This document shows, piece by piece, positions 1 to 6,081 of a stretch of DNA of 10,798 nt (position 1 is the first letter of the stretch; each line of letters opens with the position of its first letter). Below the pieces are notes generated by a model. It ran no database searches, was not told where the DNA came from, and saw only the letters and a program-made list of their open reading frames with translations. Origin of the DNA: DAOTYX01 sp034434635 (GTDB taxonomy: Bacteria; Chloroflexota; Anaerolineae; B4-G1; DUEL01); NCBI GenBank assembly GCA_034434635.1, contig DAOTYX010000162.1:1-10798 (forward strand), given 5' to 3'. The translations under genes and the position numbers were made by a program.

Positions 1-272
1 TGCCAGCGAGCCACACGGAACTGCCAACCCTGGGTCGTCAGTCCCTCCTCCTGCTCCAGCCGGGGGGCCTCGATGTTGTTGGTGATGAGGTAGCGGCCCT
101 GCGGCATGATCAGCAAGGCGGCCTCGCCCGTCGTGGTGGCCGTGTTCACGTAGGAGGCCGCGCCGCAAGTGGCCCAGGCGAAACTGCTGACGCGACGCAG
201 CAGCAGGGCGTCGAGGTCATGACGGGCCAGCAACGCCCGGATGCGTTCCTGCTTGACCTCGAACTCGCTCAT
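1..272 (-). CDS. M24/creatinase-type Xaa-Pro peptidase homologue, N-terminal part (runs off the window)
   Basis: Only the first 90 codons are in the window; the 3' part lies beyond the left edge. The visible residues resemble the N-terminal creatinase-like domain of aminopeptidase P/prolidase homologues. There is an opening helix (KQERIRALLARHDLDALLL), then SSFAWATCGAASYVN, then a strand-rich stretch with LLIMPQGRYLITNNIEAPRLE. This 'YLITNNIEAPRLE' pattern is common in M24-family proteins. The metal-binding pita-bread domain that would decide between a true peptidase and a non-peptidase homologue is not visible. The ATG at 270-272 overlaps the TGA of the upstream sugar-isomerase gene (ATGA, 4 bp). 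This suggests translational coupling and one transcription unit. The family call is fairly secure; activity and substrate are unknown. Confidence 0.72.
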   Translation of the reverse strand, partial: MSEFEVKQERIRALLARHDLDALLLRRVSSFAWATCGAASYVNTATTTGEAALLIMPQGRYLITNNIEAPRLEQEEGLTTQGWQFRVARW

Positions 273-1696
273 TCGACCTCCCCGTGGACGTAGACATCCC
301 AGCCCAGATAGCGGTCGAGCGCCTCCGCCACCGCCGCAGCGGTCTGGGAGAGGTTGATGGCCACGTGGTGCTCGAAGCCGTTCTCGCAGATGTGGCGCAG
401 CAGGCCCTGGAAGTCGGGGATGCGCACCACGCCGTACCCGCCGAAGGTGCTCAGCGGGTCATCCGTCAGCCGCCCCTCACCCACGTAAGCGCGGATGGTG
501 CCAAAGCAGTCGTCGGTGGAGACGCGACAGTAGGTGAACGGGCCACTCTTGAGCCGCCCCACCACCGTGCCGTAGGTGTTCTCCTTCCCCACCGTCCCGG
601 CGATGATCGCCTGATAGTCCATCTTTGGCTCGTCGAAAAAGGCCGCGGGCAGGTTGCTGCAGTGGAAGATCACCCCCCTGTCCGGATCGTCGCCGTAGTT
701 GTTGTTCCAGTCCACCAACGCGCTGGGGCGACCGGAGGCCAGTTGCATGGCGTACATGCCGATCGCGCCGGTGATGTCGGTCTCACAGGCGCTGGGGATG
801 AGCATCTGGCTGAGCATGCTCATCACCGTGCAGGGCACCACGCCGAAGAACTCCTCCATCGAGGTCCAGCACTGCACCGCCGTGGCGACCAGAAGGTTCT
901 CCTCAATCCAGCGCCGCATGACCACGGCAAAGCGGGCCATGCGGGAGAGGGCTTCGGCAGGGACGCCACGGGTGGGCACATAGGCGCGGATCTCCTCCAG
1001 GCTCTGGCGCACGTGCGGGTCGTCATCCTTGAGACGCATCGCCCGTCCAAAAGCCTCGGAGAGGTCCAACACTTCCACACTGATGCCTGCCTCTTCCAGC
1101 AGTTTCTCGCTGTAGCGGACGGTGATGAAGGCTGCGGGGCGGGCGCCCAGCGCGCCGAAGCGCGCGCCGCGCAGGCCACGTACCACGCGACAGATCGCCG
1201 CGAAGCGGCGCAGGTCTTGACGAAAGCCCTCCGCATCGGGTGAGACGGTGTGCTGCCGGGTGAGGGAGAAGGGGATGCCGTACTGGCGGAGGTTGTTGCA
1301 GACCGACATCTTGCCGCAGAAACTGTCGCGCCGGTCGGCTGCGGTCATCCGACCAGGCTCATCGGGGAAGGCGTGCACCAGGACGGGCACGTCCAGTCCT
1401 GCCCAGCGGAGCGTGTTGGCGACGGCGCGCTCGTCGCCGAAGTTGGGCAGGGTCACCAGGACGCCGTCAATCTCGTCGGCGTGGGCGCGGAACAGGGCGG
1501 CGCACTTCTCGGCATCCTCTGCCGTCTCCACCGAGCCGAACTTGGTCTGGTCGGGGTCGAGGATGATCGCTGCGATGCCTTCTTCCTCCAGCCGGTGCAG
1601 GATTTCCGCCCGGCCGCTCTCGCAGAGATGGTCGGGGAAGAAGCCCCGGTTACCGACGATGACGCCGAACGCGGTCGGCCTGGATCGAGTGTTCAT
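269..1696 (-). CDS. L-fucose/L-arabinose isomerase-family protein (FucI-like)
   Basis: A 475-residue protein of the FucI/AraA-type ketol isomerase superfamily, which interconverts aldoses and ketoses with a divalent metal. Candidate metal ligands are E305 (in SACETDITGA), D329 (in LVDWNNN) and H443 or H444 (in FEHHVAINL). E305 and D329 are 24 residues apart, the same separation as E337 and D361 in E. coli FucI. The N-terminal half (about 8-150) looks like the Rossmann-type substrate-binding domain (DGVLVTLPNFGDE). At 475 residues it is shorter than E. coli FucI (about 590), as is usual for uncharacterised relatives, so the sugar cannot be named. The start at 1696 was chosen because AAGGAGG (1702-1708) lies 5 nt upstream. 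The frame stays open further upstream only through palindromic repeat DNA, so a longer start would be an artefact. The gene overlaps the M24 gene by 4 bp. Confidence 0.8.
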   Translation of the reverse strand: MNTRSRPTAFGVIVGNRGFFPDHLCESGRAEILHRLEEEGIAAIILDPDQTKFGSVETAEDAEKCAALFRAHADEIDGVLVTLPNFGDERAVANTLRWAGLDVPVLVHAFPDEPGRMTAADRRDSFCGKMSVCNNLRQYGIPFSLTRQHTVSPDAEGFRQDLRRFAAICRVVRGLRGARFGALGARPAAFITVRYSEKLLEEAGISVEVLDLSEAFGRAMRLKDDDPHVRQSLEEIRAYVPTRGVPAEALSRMARFAVVMRRWIEENLLVATAVQCWTSMEEFFGVVPCTVMSMLSQMLIPSACETDITGAIGMYAMQLASGRPSALVDWNNNYGDDPDRGVIFHCSNLPAAFFDEPKMDYQAIIAGTVGKENTYGTVVGRLKSGPFTYCRVSTDDCFGTIRAYVGEGRLTDDPLSTFGGYGVVRIPDFQGLLRHICENGFEHHVAINLSQTAAAVAEALDRYLGWDVYVHGEVE

Positions 1697-1701
1697 TTTC
1701 G

Positions 1702-1708
1702 CCTCCTT
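1702..1708 (-). promoter_or_regulatory. Shine-Dalgarno of the FucI-like gene (decides its start)
   Basis: AAGGAGG on the minus strand, 5 nt before the ATG at 1694-1696. It fixes the start just outside the repeat DNA and rules out the 42-codon N-terminal extension that the repeat leaves open. Confidence 0.85.
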
Positions 1709-1718
1709 CTTTCTCAAC

Positions 1719-1822
1719 TTTGGACTGCGGCGACTCTGGACTGCGGCGACTGTGTCGCCGCTTTTGTTCGCCGCTTTCACAGCGCCGACGTGTCGGCGCA
1801 ATCCAAAAGGCGCAGTCGCCAC
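1719..1822. repeat. Two-hairpin palindromic repeat unit, RAYT 3' side
   Basis: One unit of the repeat family that flanks the transposase gene. In plus-strand order it has TTTGGA (1719), a partial duplication of the first 17 bp, and hairpin A (GCGGCGAC, loop TGT, GTCGCCGC; 1743-1761). Then come a 13-bp insertion of the type TTTTGTTCGCCGC and hairpin B (GCGCCGAC, loop GT, GTCGGCGC; 1782-1799). The unit ends with AATCCAAA (1800-1807) and the trailing GGCGCAGTCGCC segment. Orientation is the same as in the larger array at 2412-2884. It fills the gap between the transposase and the FucI-like gene; the remaining 36 bp (1823-1858) show nothing recognisable. Confidence 0.9.
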
Positions 1823-1858
1823 CTCGAAACCACCGGTACGGCCCCTGCCCCCCCAGAA

Positions 1859-2392
1859 TCAGAACTCGTCGAAGACGTTGACCCTGTCCGTTTTGAATCT
1901 ACTGACCGTTTCCGCAAAAGACTTGGGCGCGTTCTGCGCAAACCACGCCGCTGAGCACCAGGGATACCCTTCCGGATCAGCAACTACTCCGTGCTTGACA
2001 GGGTTGTTATGCACGTAATTCAGCCGCGCCAGGTACGAGCGCTGATAGGTAAGCAGCGTTTCCCAGTACTGGTACCAGACCTTGCGCTCTGGCGCACTGT
2101 CCTGTCGATTGAACTCCTTGGCCGTGGTCATGTGCAATTTGCCAATGAAACGGTGCAAGGTGGCTGGGTCCTCTGGAGAAACAGCGACAAAGTGGTAATG
2201 GTTGTGCAGAATCGCCCAGGCCTGTAGCCTCCATCCGAACTCGTCTGCAATCTCGAAGAGTTTCTGCTGGAAGTAATCCTTACGTCGCGGCGCCAACAGA
2301 TACGGCTCTTTTCGGTAGGTGCCAGCAGTGACCATGTAGATCCCCGGCTCGAATAGCCAATGTAGAGGTGCGTGAGGCCATTGCAGTTGCAT
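1859..2392 (-). CDS. REP-associated tyrosine transposase (RAYT; Y1/HUH transposase family)
   Basis: A 177-residue single-domain Y1 transposase of the IS200-like/RAYT type. These enzymes nick and rejoin single-stranded DNA at hairpin repeats and are usually single-copy chromosomal genes. The HUH motif is H65-Y66-H67 in ILHNHYHFVAV. The candidate catalytic tyrosine is Y126 in LNYVHNNPVKHGVV, the typical C-terminal RAYT block. An early strand (GIYMVTAGTYRKEPYL) also matches the family. The length is normal and both motifs are intact, so the protein could be active. The start at 2392 is supported by AAGGAGA 6 nt upstream; the frame extends 64 codons further only through repeat DNA. Palindromic repeats flank it on both sides in one orientation. 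Two sampled lines inside the gene are about 57% GC against about 68% in a sampled line of the neighbouring gene, which hints at a separate origin. The family call is secure; use of these particular repeats is inferred. Confidence 0.9.
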   Translation of the reverse strand: MQLQWPHAPLHWLFEPGIYMVTAGTYRKEPYLLAPRRKDYFQQKLFEIADEFGWRLQAWAILHNHYHFVAVSPEDPATLHRFIGKLHMTTAKEFNRQDSAPERKVWYQYWETLLTYQRSYLARLNYVHNNPVKHGVVADPEGYPWCSAAWFAQNAPKSFAETVSRFKTDRVNVFDEF

Positions 2393-2398
2393 TGAGCA

Positions 2399-2405
2399 TC
2401 TCCTT
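2399..2405 (-). promoter_or_regulatory. Shine-Dalgarno of the RAYT gene (decides its start)
   Basis: AAGGAGA on the minus strand, 6 nt before the ATG at 2390-2392. It places the start at the edge of the repeat array rather than inside it. Confidence 0.8.
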
Positions 2406-2530
2406 ATTGACTTTGGGCTGCAGCGCCTTTGGACTGCAGCGACTGTGTCGCCGCTTTTGCTCGCCGCTTTCAAAGCGCCGACGCGTCGGCGCAATCCAAA
2501 AGGTGCAGCCGCCGCTTTCACAGCACCAAC

Positions 2531-2590
2531 TTTGGACTGCGGCGACTGTGTCGCCGCTTTCACAGCGCCGACGCGTCGGCGCAATCCAAA
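2531..2590. repeat. Complete 60-bp repeat unit (reference copy)
   Basis: The cleanest copy. It reads TTTGGACT, hairpin A with loop TGT (2539-2557), TTTCACA, the fully self-complementary 18-mer GCGCCGACGCGTCGGCGC (2565-2582), then AATCCAAA. As a single strand the outer TTTGGA/TCCAAA can pair, which would hold the two hairpins in a three-way junction. Confidence 0.9.
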
Positions 2591-2660
2591 GACGCAGTCG
2601 CCACTCTCACAGCGCCGACTTTGGACTGCGGCGACTGTGTCGCCGCTTCAAAGCGCCAAC

Positions 2661-2720
2661 TTTGGACTGCGGCGACGAAGTCGCCGCTTTCAAAGCGCCG
2701 ACGCGTCGGCGCAATCCAAA
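2661..2720. repeat. Second complete 60-bp repeat unit with a changed A loop
   Basis: Same 60-bp layout as the copy at 2531. The A-hairpin loop is GAA (2677-2679) instead of TGT, while both 8-nt stem arms are unchanged. The linker reads TTTCAAA instead of TTTCACA. Hairpin B spans 2695-2712. Confidence 0.9.
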
Positions 2721-2888
2721 AGACGCAGTCGCCGCTTTCAAAGCGCCGACGTGTCGGCGCAATCCAAAAGGCGCAGCCGCCGCTTCCACAGCGCCAACCT
2801 TGCAGCGACTTTGGACTGCGGCGACCGTGTCGCCGCTTTTGTTCGCCGCTTTCACAGCGCCGACTCCGTCGGCGCAATCCAAACAAGC

Positions 2889-4403
2889 CTAACCCCCCAG
2901 CCGCCCATAAACAACGGTGAACTCCCGCAGACGGGCCGCGACGTCGGGGGTCAGGCTGCCAGGCAGGAGCCGCCAGCACCAGTTCGGCGGCCCCACACTG
3001 CCGGGAAGGTTCATCCGCGCCTCATGCCCCAGGCTCAACAGATCCTGCGCTGTGGTCATGGCCGTATGCGCCACCGACGACCAGGCCATCTGGATGAAAT
3101 CCCAGGCGATGTCCGTCCCGTCCCGCCGGGTATAGCGACGGACGAAATCCCGCTCCTGCGCCGACGCCGTGACCTGGTACCAGCCGACAACAGTGTCATT
3201 ATCATGCGTGCCGGTATAGACGATGGTATCACGGGTGTAGTTGTGGGGCAAGAACGGGTTGCCCGGGTCGCCATCGAAGGCAAACTGGAGTACCTTCATG
3301 CCAGGATAGCCGAACTCCCGCTGCAGCGCGTCCACCCCCGCACGGGACTCATCATCGAACTCGCCCAGGTCCTCGGCGATGATCGCCACCTCGCCCAGCG
3401 CAGCAGTGACCGCGTGGAACAGGTCGGCGCCGGGGCCGCGCAGCCAGCGGCCGTGGACGGCAGTGGTAGCCTCCCCGGGGACCTCCCAGTAGTTGTAGAA
3501 GCCGCGGAAGTGGTCAACGCGCACTACATCCGCCTGCGTGAAGGCCATGCGGAAACGGCGAATCCACCAGTCGTACCCGTCTCGCGCCAGGACATCCCAG
3601 CGATACAGGGGATGACCCCACAACTGACCGGTCTCACTGAAGTAGTCAGGCGGCACACCGGAGACGACCGTGGGACGGAGATTCTCGTCGAAGTGAAACA
3701 TCTGCGGGTTGGCCCACACATCAGCGCTGTCGAGAGAGACGAAGATGGGGATGTCGCCGATGATGCGGATGCCACGTTCATTGGCATATCGCTTCAGGGC
3801 CAGCCACTGGTCGAAGAACTGCCACTGACGGTACTTGTGACTGAGAATCTGATCTGCCAGGGTCGTCCGGCTGCGCGCCAGCGCCCCAGGCTCCCGCATG
3901 ACGATCTCCGTCTCCCATTCGTGCCAGGGGCGGAGGTCGTGGGTTTCTTTCAGAGCCATGAACAGAGCGAAGTCCTCCAGCCAGTGGGCATGCTCCGCGC
4001 AGAAGCGCTCGAAAGCGAGCCATTGCTCATCCGAGGCACGGGCGCGGAAATTGGCAAAGGCGCGCTCGAGAAGCGCCGTCTTGTAGAGAATGACCGGCCC
4101 AAAGTCGACATGATCCTCTGGGAAAGCGGGCACATCGGTCAGGTCATCGGGCGTGAGATGGCCGATCTGCACCAATCGCTCAGGGCAGATCAACAGCGGA
4201 TTCCCGGCGAAGGCGGAGAGGGTCTGATAGGGGGAATCGGCGTAACCGGTTGGAGCCAGAGGCAGCACCTGCCAGTAGGACTGCCCGGCAGCAACCAGGA
4301 AGTCCACGAAGCGACGAGCCTCGTCACCCAGCACGCCCAGGCCAAAGGGGCCGGGCAGCGACGTGGGATGCAGCAGGATGCCGCTGCGACGTGGGAACTT
4401 CAT
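2889..4403 (-). CDS. malQ: 4-alpha-glucanotransferase (amylomaltase, GH77)
   Basis: A 504-residue GH77 disproportionating enzyme. It transfers alpha-1,4-glucan segments between maltooligosaccharides in the cytosol, for maltodextrin or glycogen turnover. The N-terminus RRSGILLHPTSLPGPFGLG and the segment SYWQVLPLAPTGYADSPYQ are hallmark GH77 motifs. Catalytic residues are visible: nucleophile D297 (VRVDHFRGF), acid/base E344 (IIAEDLG) and transition-state stabiliser D401 (GTHDNDT). These correspond to D293, E340 and D395 of the Thermus enzyme, whose length (about 500) is the same, so this is the short bacterial form. The ATG at 4401-4403 follows AGGAGG (4409-4414) with a 5-nt gap; the frame extends upstream only through heptamer-repeat DNA. 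It lies 65 bp downstream of the MBL-fold gene on the same strand. The gene ends 4 bp from the repeat array. Confidence 0.96.
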   Translation of the reverse strand: MKFPRRSGILLHPTSLPGPFGLGVLGDEARRFVDFLVAAGQSYWQVLPLAPTGYADSPYQTLSAFAGNPLLICPERLVQIGHLTPDDLTDVPAFPEDHVDFGPVILYKTALLERAFANFRARASDEQWLAFERFCAEHAHWLEDFALFMALKETHDLRPWHEWETEIVMREPGALARSRTTLADQILSHKYRQWQFFDQWLALKRYANERGIRIIGDIPIFVSLDSADVWANPQMFHFDENLRPTVVSGVPPDYFSETGQLWGHPLYRWDVLARDGYDWWIRRFRMAFTQADVVRVDHFRGFYNYWEVPGEATTAVHGRWLRGPGADLFHAVTAALGEVAIIAEDLGEFDDESRAGVDALQREFGYPGMKVLQFAFDGDPGNPFLPHNYTRDTIVYTGTHDNDTVVGWYQVTASAQERDFVRRYTRRDGTDIAWDFIQMAWSSVAHTAMTTAQDLLSLGHEARMNLPGSVGPPNWCWRLLPGSLTPDVAARLREFTVVYGRLGG

Positions 4404-4416
4404 CGTGACCTCCTCT

Positions 4417-4444
4417 GGACCACAGACGACAGACCACGGACCAC
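4417..4444. repeat. Four tandem heptamers upstream of malQ
   Basis: On the minus strand four 7-mers follow each other: GTGGTCC, GTGGTCT, GTCGTCT, GTGGTCC. They sit just upstream of the malQ Shine-Dalgarno, inside the 65-bp gap after the MBL-fold gene. They resemble the short tandem heptamer spacers known from some filamentous bacteria. No regulatory function can be read from the sequence. Confidence 0.75.
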
Positions 4445-4468
4445 AGGCTACAGAGCGGCAGGCTTCTC

Positions 4469-5449
4469 TCAGGCTGCTGTGCGGCGCCACAGGCGGGTGC
4501 GTCCCCTGAGGCGGCTGACGACCTGTCCACGCATCTCCAGCCACTCCAGGTGGCCGATAACCTCGGAGATCGCCAGGAAGCGGTTGGCCGGGTCCAGGCG
4601 CGGAAACAGGGCCAGACTGAGCCGATAGGCGGTGCGCTCCCGACCTCCCAGGGCCTCCAGGAGGCTGTGGGCACGCTCCTCGTGGAAGACCAGCCTCTGG
4701 GAGACCAGCCCGGCTACATCCTCGATTGGCGGCCCGTGGCCGGGAAGGGCCAGGTCAACCGGCAACTGCGCCACCCGCTGCAACTGCGCCACATAGTCCA
4801 CCAGCCGCCGCGGCCGCGCCCCACCGGCCGTCGCTGGCGGCTCGACGATGGGGTTGGAGGAGATGTCGCGCAGCAGATGGTCGCTGGACAGGAGCAGCCG
4901 CCGCTGCGGCTGATAGAGGCAGATCACCCCGCCAGTGTGGCCCGGCGTGTGCAACACCTGCCATGCCTCACCTCCCAGAGACAGGGACATGCCATCCTCG
5001 AGCGGGCCGTTCGGCTCCACCGGCTGGGCATACTGCCCATAGCCTCGCCGCGTGCGATTGATCCGCGCCAGCACATGCAGCGGCATCCCGGACTCGCGCA
5101 TCAGTCCGGCGTAGAAGAGCAGGCGGCGGTTGCGCTCAGCCCGGTAATCGGCCAGTTCGACGAAGTTGGCCGGATGGGTGAGCAATTCCGCTCCTGACGC
5201 AGCGACGCATTCCGCCGCCAGCCCGCAGTGGTCGCTATGAGCGTGGGTCAGGACGATCCGTCGCAGGTCAGAGAGGGAATAGCCGAGCGTGGCCAGCCCC
5301 GCCAGCAACGCCTCCCGCGCCGGTTCGAAACGCGGACCGGTGTCCACAAGCGTGAGAGGCTCTCCCTCCGCCAGGTAGAGGTTGACTGGGCCGACGGGAA
5401 ACGGCGTGGGGACGATGATGCGGTGGAGGTATGGCGCGCCGTCACTCAC
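4469..5449 (-). CDS. Metallo-beta-lactamase-fold hydrolase with C-terminal winged-helix-like region
   Basis: About 326 residues with the complete MBL-fold metal set: H69-x-H71-x-D73-H74 (LTHAHSDHCG), H171 (HTPGHTGG), D190 (LSSDHLL) and H238 (PGHGPP). Two metal ions, usually zinc, and a hydrolytic reaction are expected; the substrate (thioester, lactone, phosphodiester or other) cannot be read off. Residues about 255-320 (FHEERAHSLLEAL ... ISEVIGHLEWLEMRGQVVSR) look like the winged-helix region found at the C-terminus of glyoxalase-II-like and LACTB2-like proteins. I prefer the GTG at 5449, which has AGGTGG 6 nt upstream; an in-frame GTG at 5458 lies inside that Shine-Dalgarno and is the alternative. 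It overlaps the end of the MaoC-like gene by 8 bp, so the two are probably cotranscribed and translationally coupled. A thioesterase-like role beside a CoA hydratase is possible but unproven. Confidence 0.88.
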   Translation of the reverse strand: MSDGAPYLHRIIVPTPFPVGPVNLYLAEGEPLTLVDTGPRFEPAREALLAGLATLGYSLSDLRRIVLTHAHSDHCGLAAECVAASGAELLTHPANFVELADYRAERNRRLLFYAGLMRESGMPLHVLARINRTRRGYGQYAQPVEPNGPLEDGMSLSLGGEAWQVLHTPGHTGGVICLYQPQRRLLLSSDHLLRDISSNPIVEPPATAGGARPRRLVDYVAQLQRVAQLPVDLALPGHGPPIEDVAGLVSQRLVFHEERAHSLLEALGGRERTAYRLSLALFPRLDPANRFLAISEVIGHLEWLEMRGQVVSRLRGRTRLWRRTAA

Positions 5450-5915
5450 TCGCCCCACCTCGCCCGCGGACCAGCAGCGTCCACGTGCCCTTCTGCACTA
5501 CCTCATCTCGCTGGTTGAGCAGGGTAACGGCAAATGTGATGAACCCTCCCCCCAGCCGGGCCATCTCCCTCTTCTGGCTCACCTCGGCGCGCAGGCGGAT
5601 GGTGTCGCCGATGCGGACCGGGGCGCGGAACTTCCAGTCTACACCGATCAGCGCTTCGGCCGTACCCTCGAGGAATCCGGTGCGCCAGGCCAGGCCGCTG
5701 GCCACCGAAAGGCCCAGGAGACCGTGAGCCACCCGCGTGCCGAAGATCGTCCCCTTGGCGTACTCCGCGTCCGTGTGCAGCGGGTTATAGTCTCCGGAGA
5801 GGCCAGCGAAGAGCACCACATCGCTCTCGGTGATGGTGCGCGCCGGACTCTCCACCGCGTCGCCAACCGCGAACTCCTCGAACGTACGCCCGCGCAGGGC
5901 AGCCGAGCCGGTCAT
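5442..5915 (-). CDS. MaoC-like hot-dog dehydratase ((R)-enoyl-CoA hydratase family)
   Basis: A 157-residue single hot-dog domain protein. The MaoC/R-hydratase signature is present: TITESDVVLFAGLSGDYNPLHTD with the Asp-x4-His catalytic pair D42 and H47, followed by GTRVAHGLLGLSVASGL. Enzymes of this type hydrate trans-2-enoyl-CoA to (R)-3-hydroxyacyl-CoA, or carry out related dehydrations, in the cytosol as oligomers. The middle (WKFRAPVRIGDTIRLRAEVSQKREM) is typical of the family. The ATG at 5913-5915 is preferred because GGAGG lies 5 nt upstream; an in-frame GTG at 5921 overlaps that Shine-Dalgarno. It is the first gene of a likely maoC-MBL-malQ unit and has a good sigma70-like promoter upstream. 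Substrate chain length and pathway are unknown. Confidence 0.9.
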   Translation of the reverse strand: MTGSAALRGRTFEEFAVGDAVESPARTITESDVVLFAGLSGDYNPLHTDAEYAKGTIFGTRVAHGLLGLSVASGLAWRTGFLEGTAEALIGVDWKFRAPVRIGDTIRLRAEVSQKREMARLGGGFITFAVTLLNQRDEVVQKGTWTLLVRGRGGASE

Positions 5916-5919
5916 GGTC

Positions 5920-5925
5920 ACCTCC
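5920..5925 (-). promoter_or_regulatory. Shine-Dalgarno of the MaoC-like gene
   Basis: GGAGGT on the minus strand just before the ATG at 5913-5915. It overlaps the upstream in-frame GTG, which argues against that GTG as the start. Confidence 0.75.
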
Positions 5926-5976
5926 AGGGGATCGGCAGCCCCTCCTCAACAGATGGGCCACCCGTGATGGACACAG

Positions 5977-6005
5977 ATTGTATCATCGCCGCAGGAGAGA
6001 CGCAA
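5977..6005 (-). promoter_or_regulatory. Predicted sigma70-like promoter for the maoC-MBL-malQ unit
   Basis: On the minus strand a -35 box TTGCGT (6000-6005) and a -10 box TACAAT (5977-5982) are separated by exactly 17 bp. Transcription would start near 5970, leaving a leader of about 55 nt before the MaoC-like ATG. This was found by eye; in a GC-rich window an AT-rich -10 at the right spacing stands out. Confidence 0.55.
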
Positions 6006-6012
6006 GTAAGGG

Positions 6013-6055
6013 CGAAGGTTTCTTCGGCATGGGACGCCAGAGGGGCTTCGCCCCT
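6013..6055. other. Two small hairpins in the leader of the radical SAM gene
   Basis: CGAAG-GTTT-CTTCG (6013-6026) and AGGGGC-TTC-GCCCCT (6041-6055) lie in the roughly 165-bp gap between the divergent genes, 26 bp before the plus-strand start. The second is GC-rich but has no T-tract, so it is not a standard terminator. Possible leader structure; no function can be assigned. No convincing plus-strand promoter was seen in this gap. Confidence 0.35.
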
Positions 6056-6081
6056 TGTCAGAAGGCCTCAGAGGGATTACA

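Larger units (their letters stand above)
2412..2884. repeat. Array of two-hairpin palindromic repeats (REP/BIME-like)
   Basis: About 470 bp made almost entirely of one repeat family between the RAYT gene and malQ. Hairpin A is GCGGCGAC-loop-GTCGCCGC, at 2436 (one mismatch), 2539, 2628, 2669 and 2818. Hairpin B is GCGCCGAC-loop-GTCGGCGC, at 2475, 2565, 2695, 2743 and 2857. Most A hairpins follow TTTGGACT and every B hairpin is followed by AATCCAAA. Thus a complete unit is bounded by an inverted TTTGGA/TCCAAA pair. Linkers of about 30 bp carry GCAGTCGCCGC, part of the reverse complement of hairpin A. Copies at 2428 and 2810 contain the 12-13 bp insertion also seen in the 1719 copy; the 2620 copy lacks hairpin B. 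All units point the same way. The array stops 4 bp before the malQ stop codon. Spacing is irregular, so this is not a CRISPR array. Confidence 0.92.

Noticed and set aside
284..1243. Plus-strand reading frame of 319 codons
   Set aside because: It is the antisense shadow of the FucI-like gene in high-GC DNA.
1859..2392. RAYT as a decayed pseudogene or part of a full insertion sequence
   Set aside because: The reading frame, HUH motif, tyrosine block and ribosome-binding site are all intact, and no paired IS ends or accessory tnpB-type gene is present.
2412..2884. CRISPR array
   Set aside because: The units are themselves palindromes with no unique spacers of constant length; intervals between B hairpins run 90, 130, 48 and 114 bp, and no cas gene is near.
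2445..4628. Long plus-strand reading frame of 727 codons
   Set aside because: It begins in the repeat array and then runs antisense through malQ, whose catalytic motifs are unmistakable on the other strand; it has no recognisable motif.
6055..6081. TTG at 6055 as start of the radical SAM gene
   Set aside because: It has no Shine-Dalgarno and lies inside the GC-rich hairpin; the ATG at 6082 has GAGGG 6 nt upstream.
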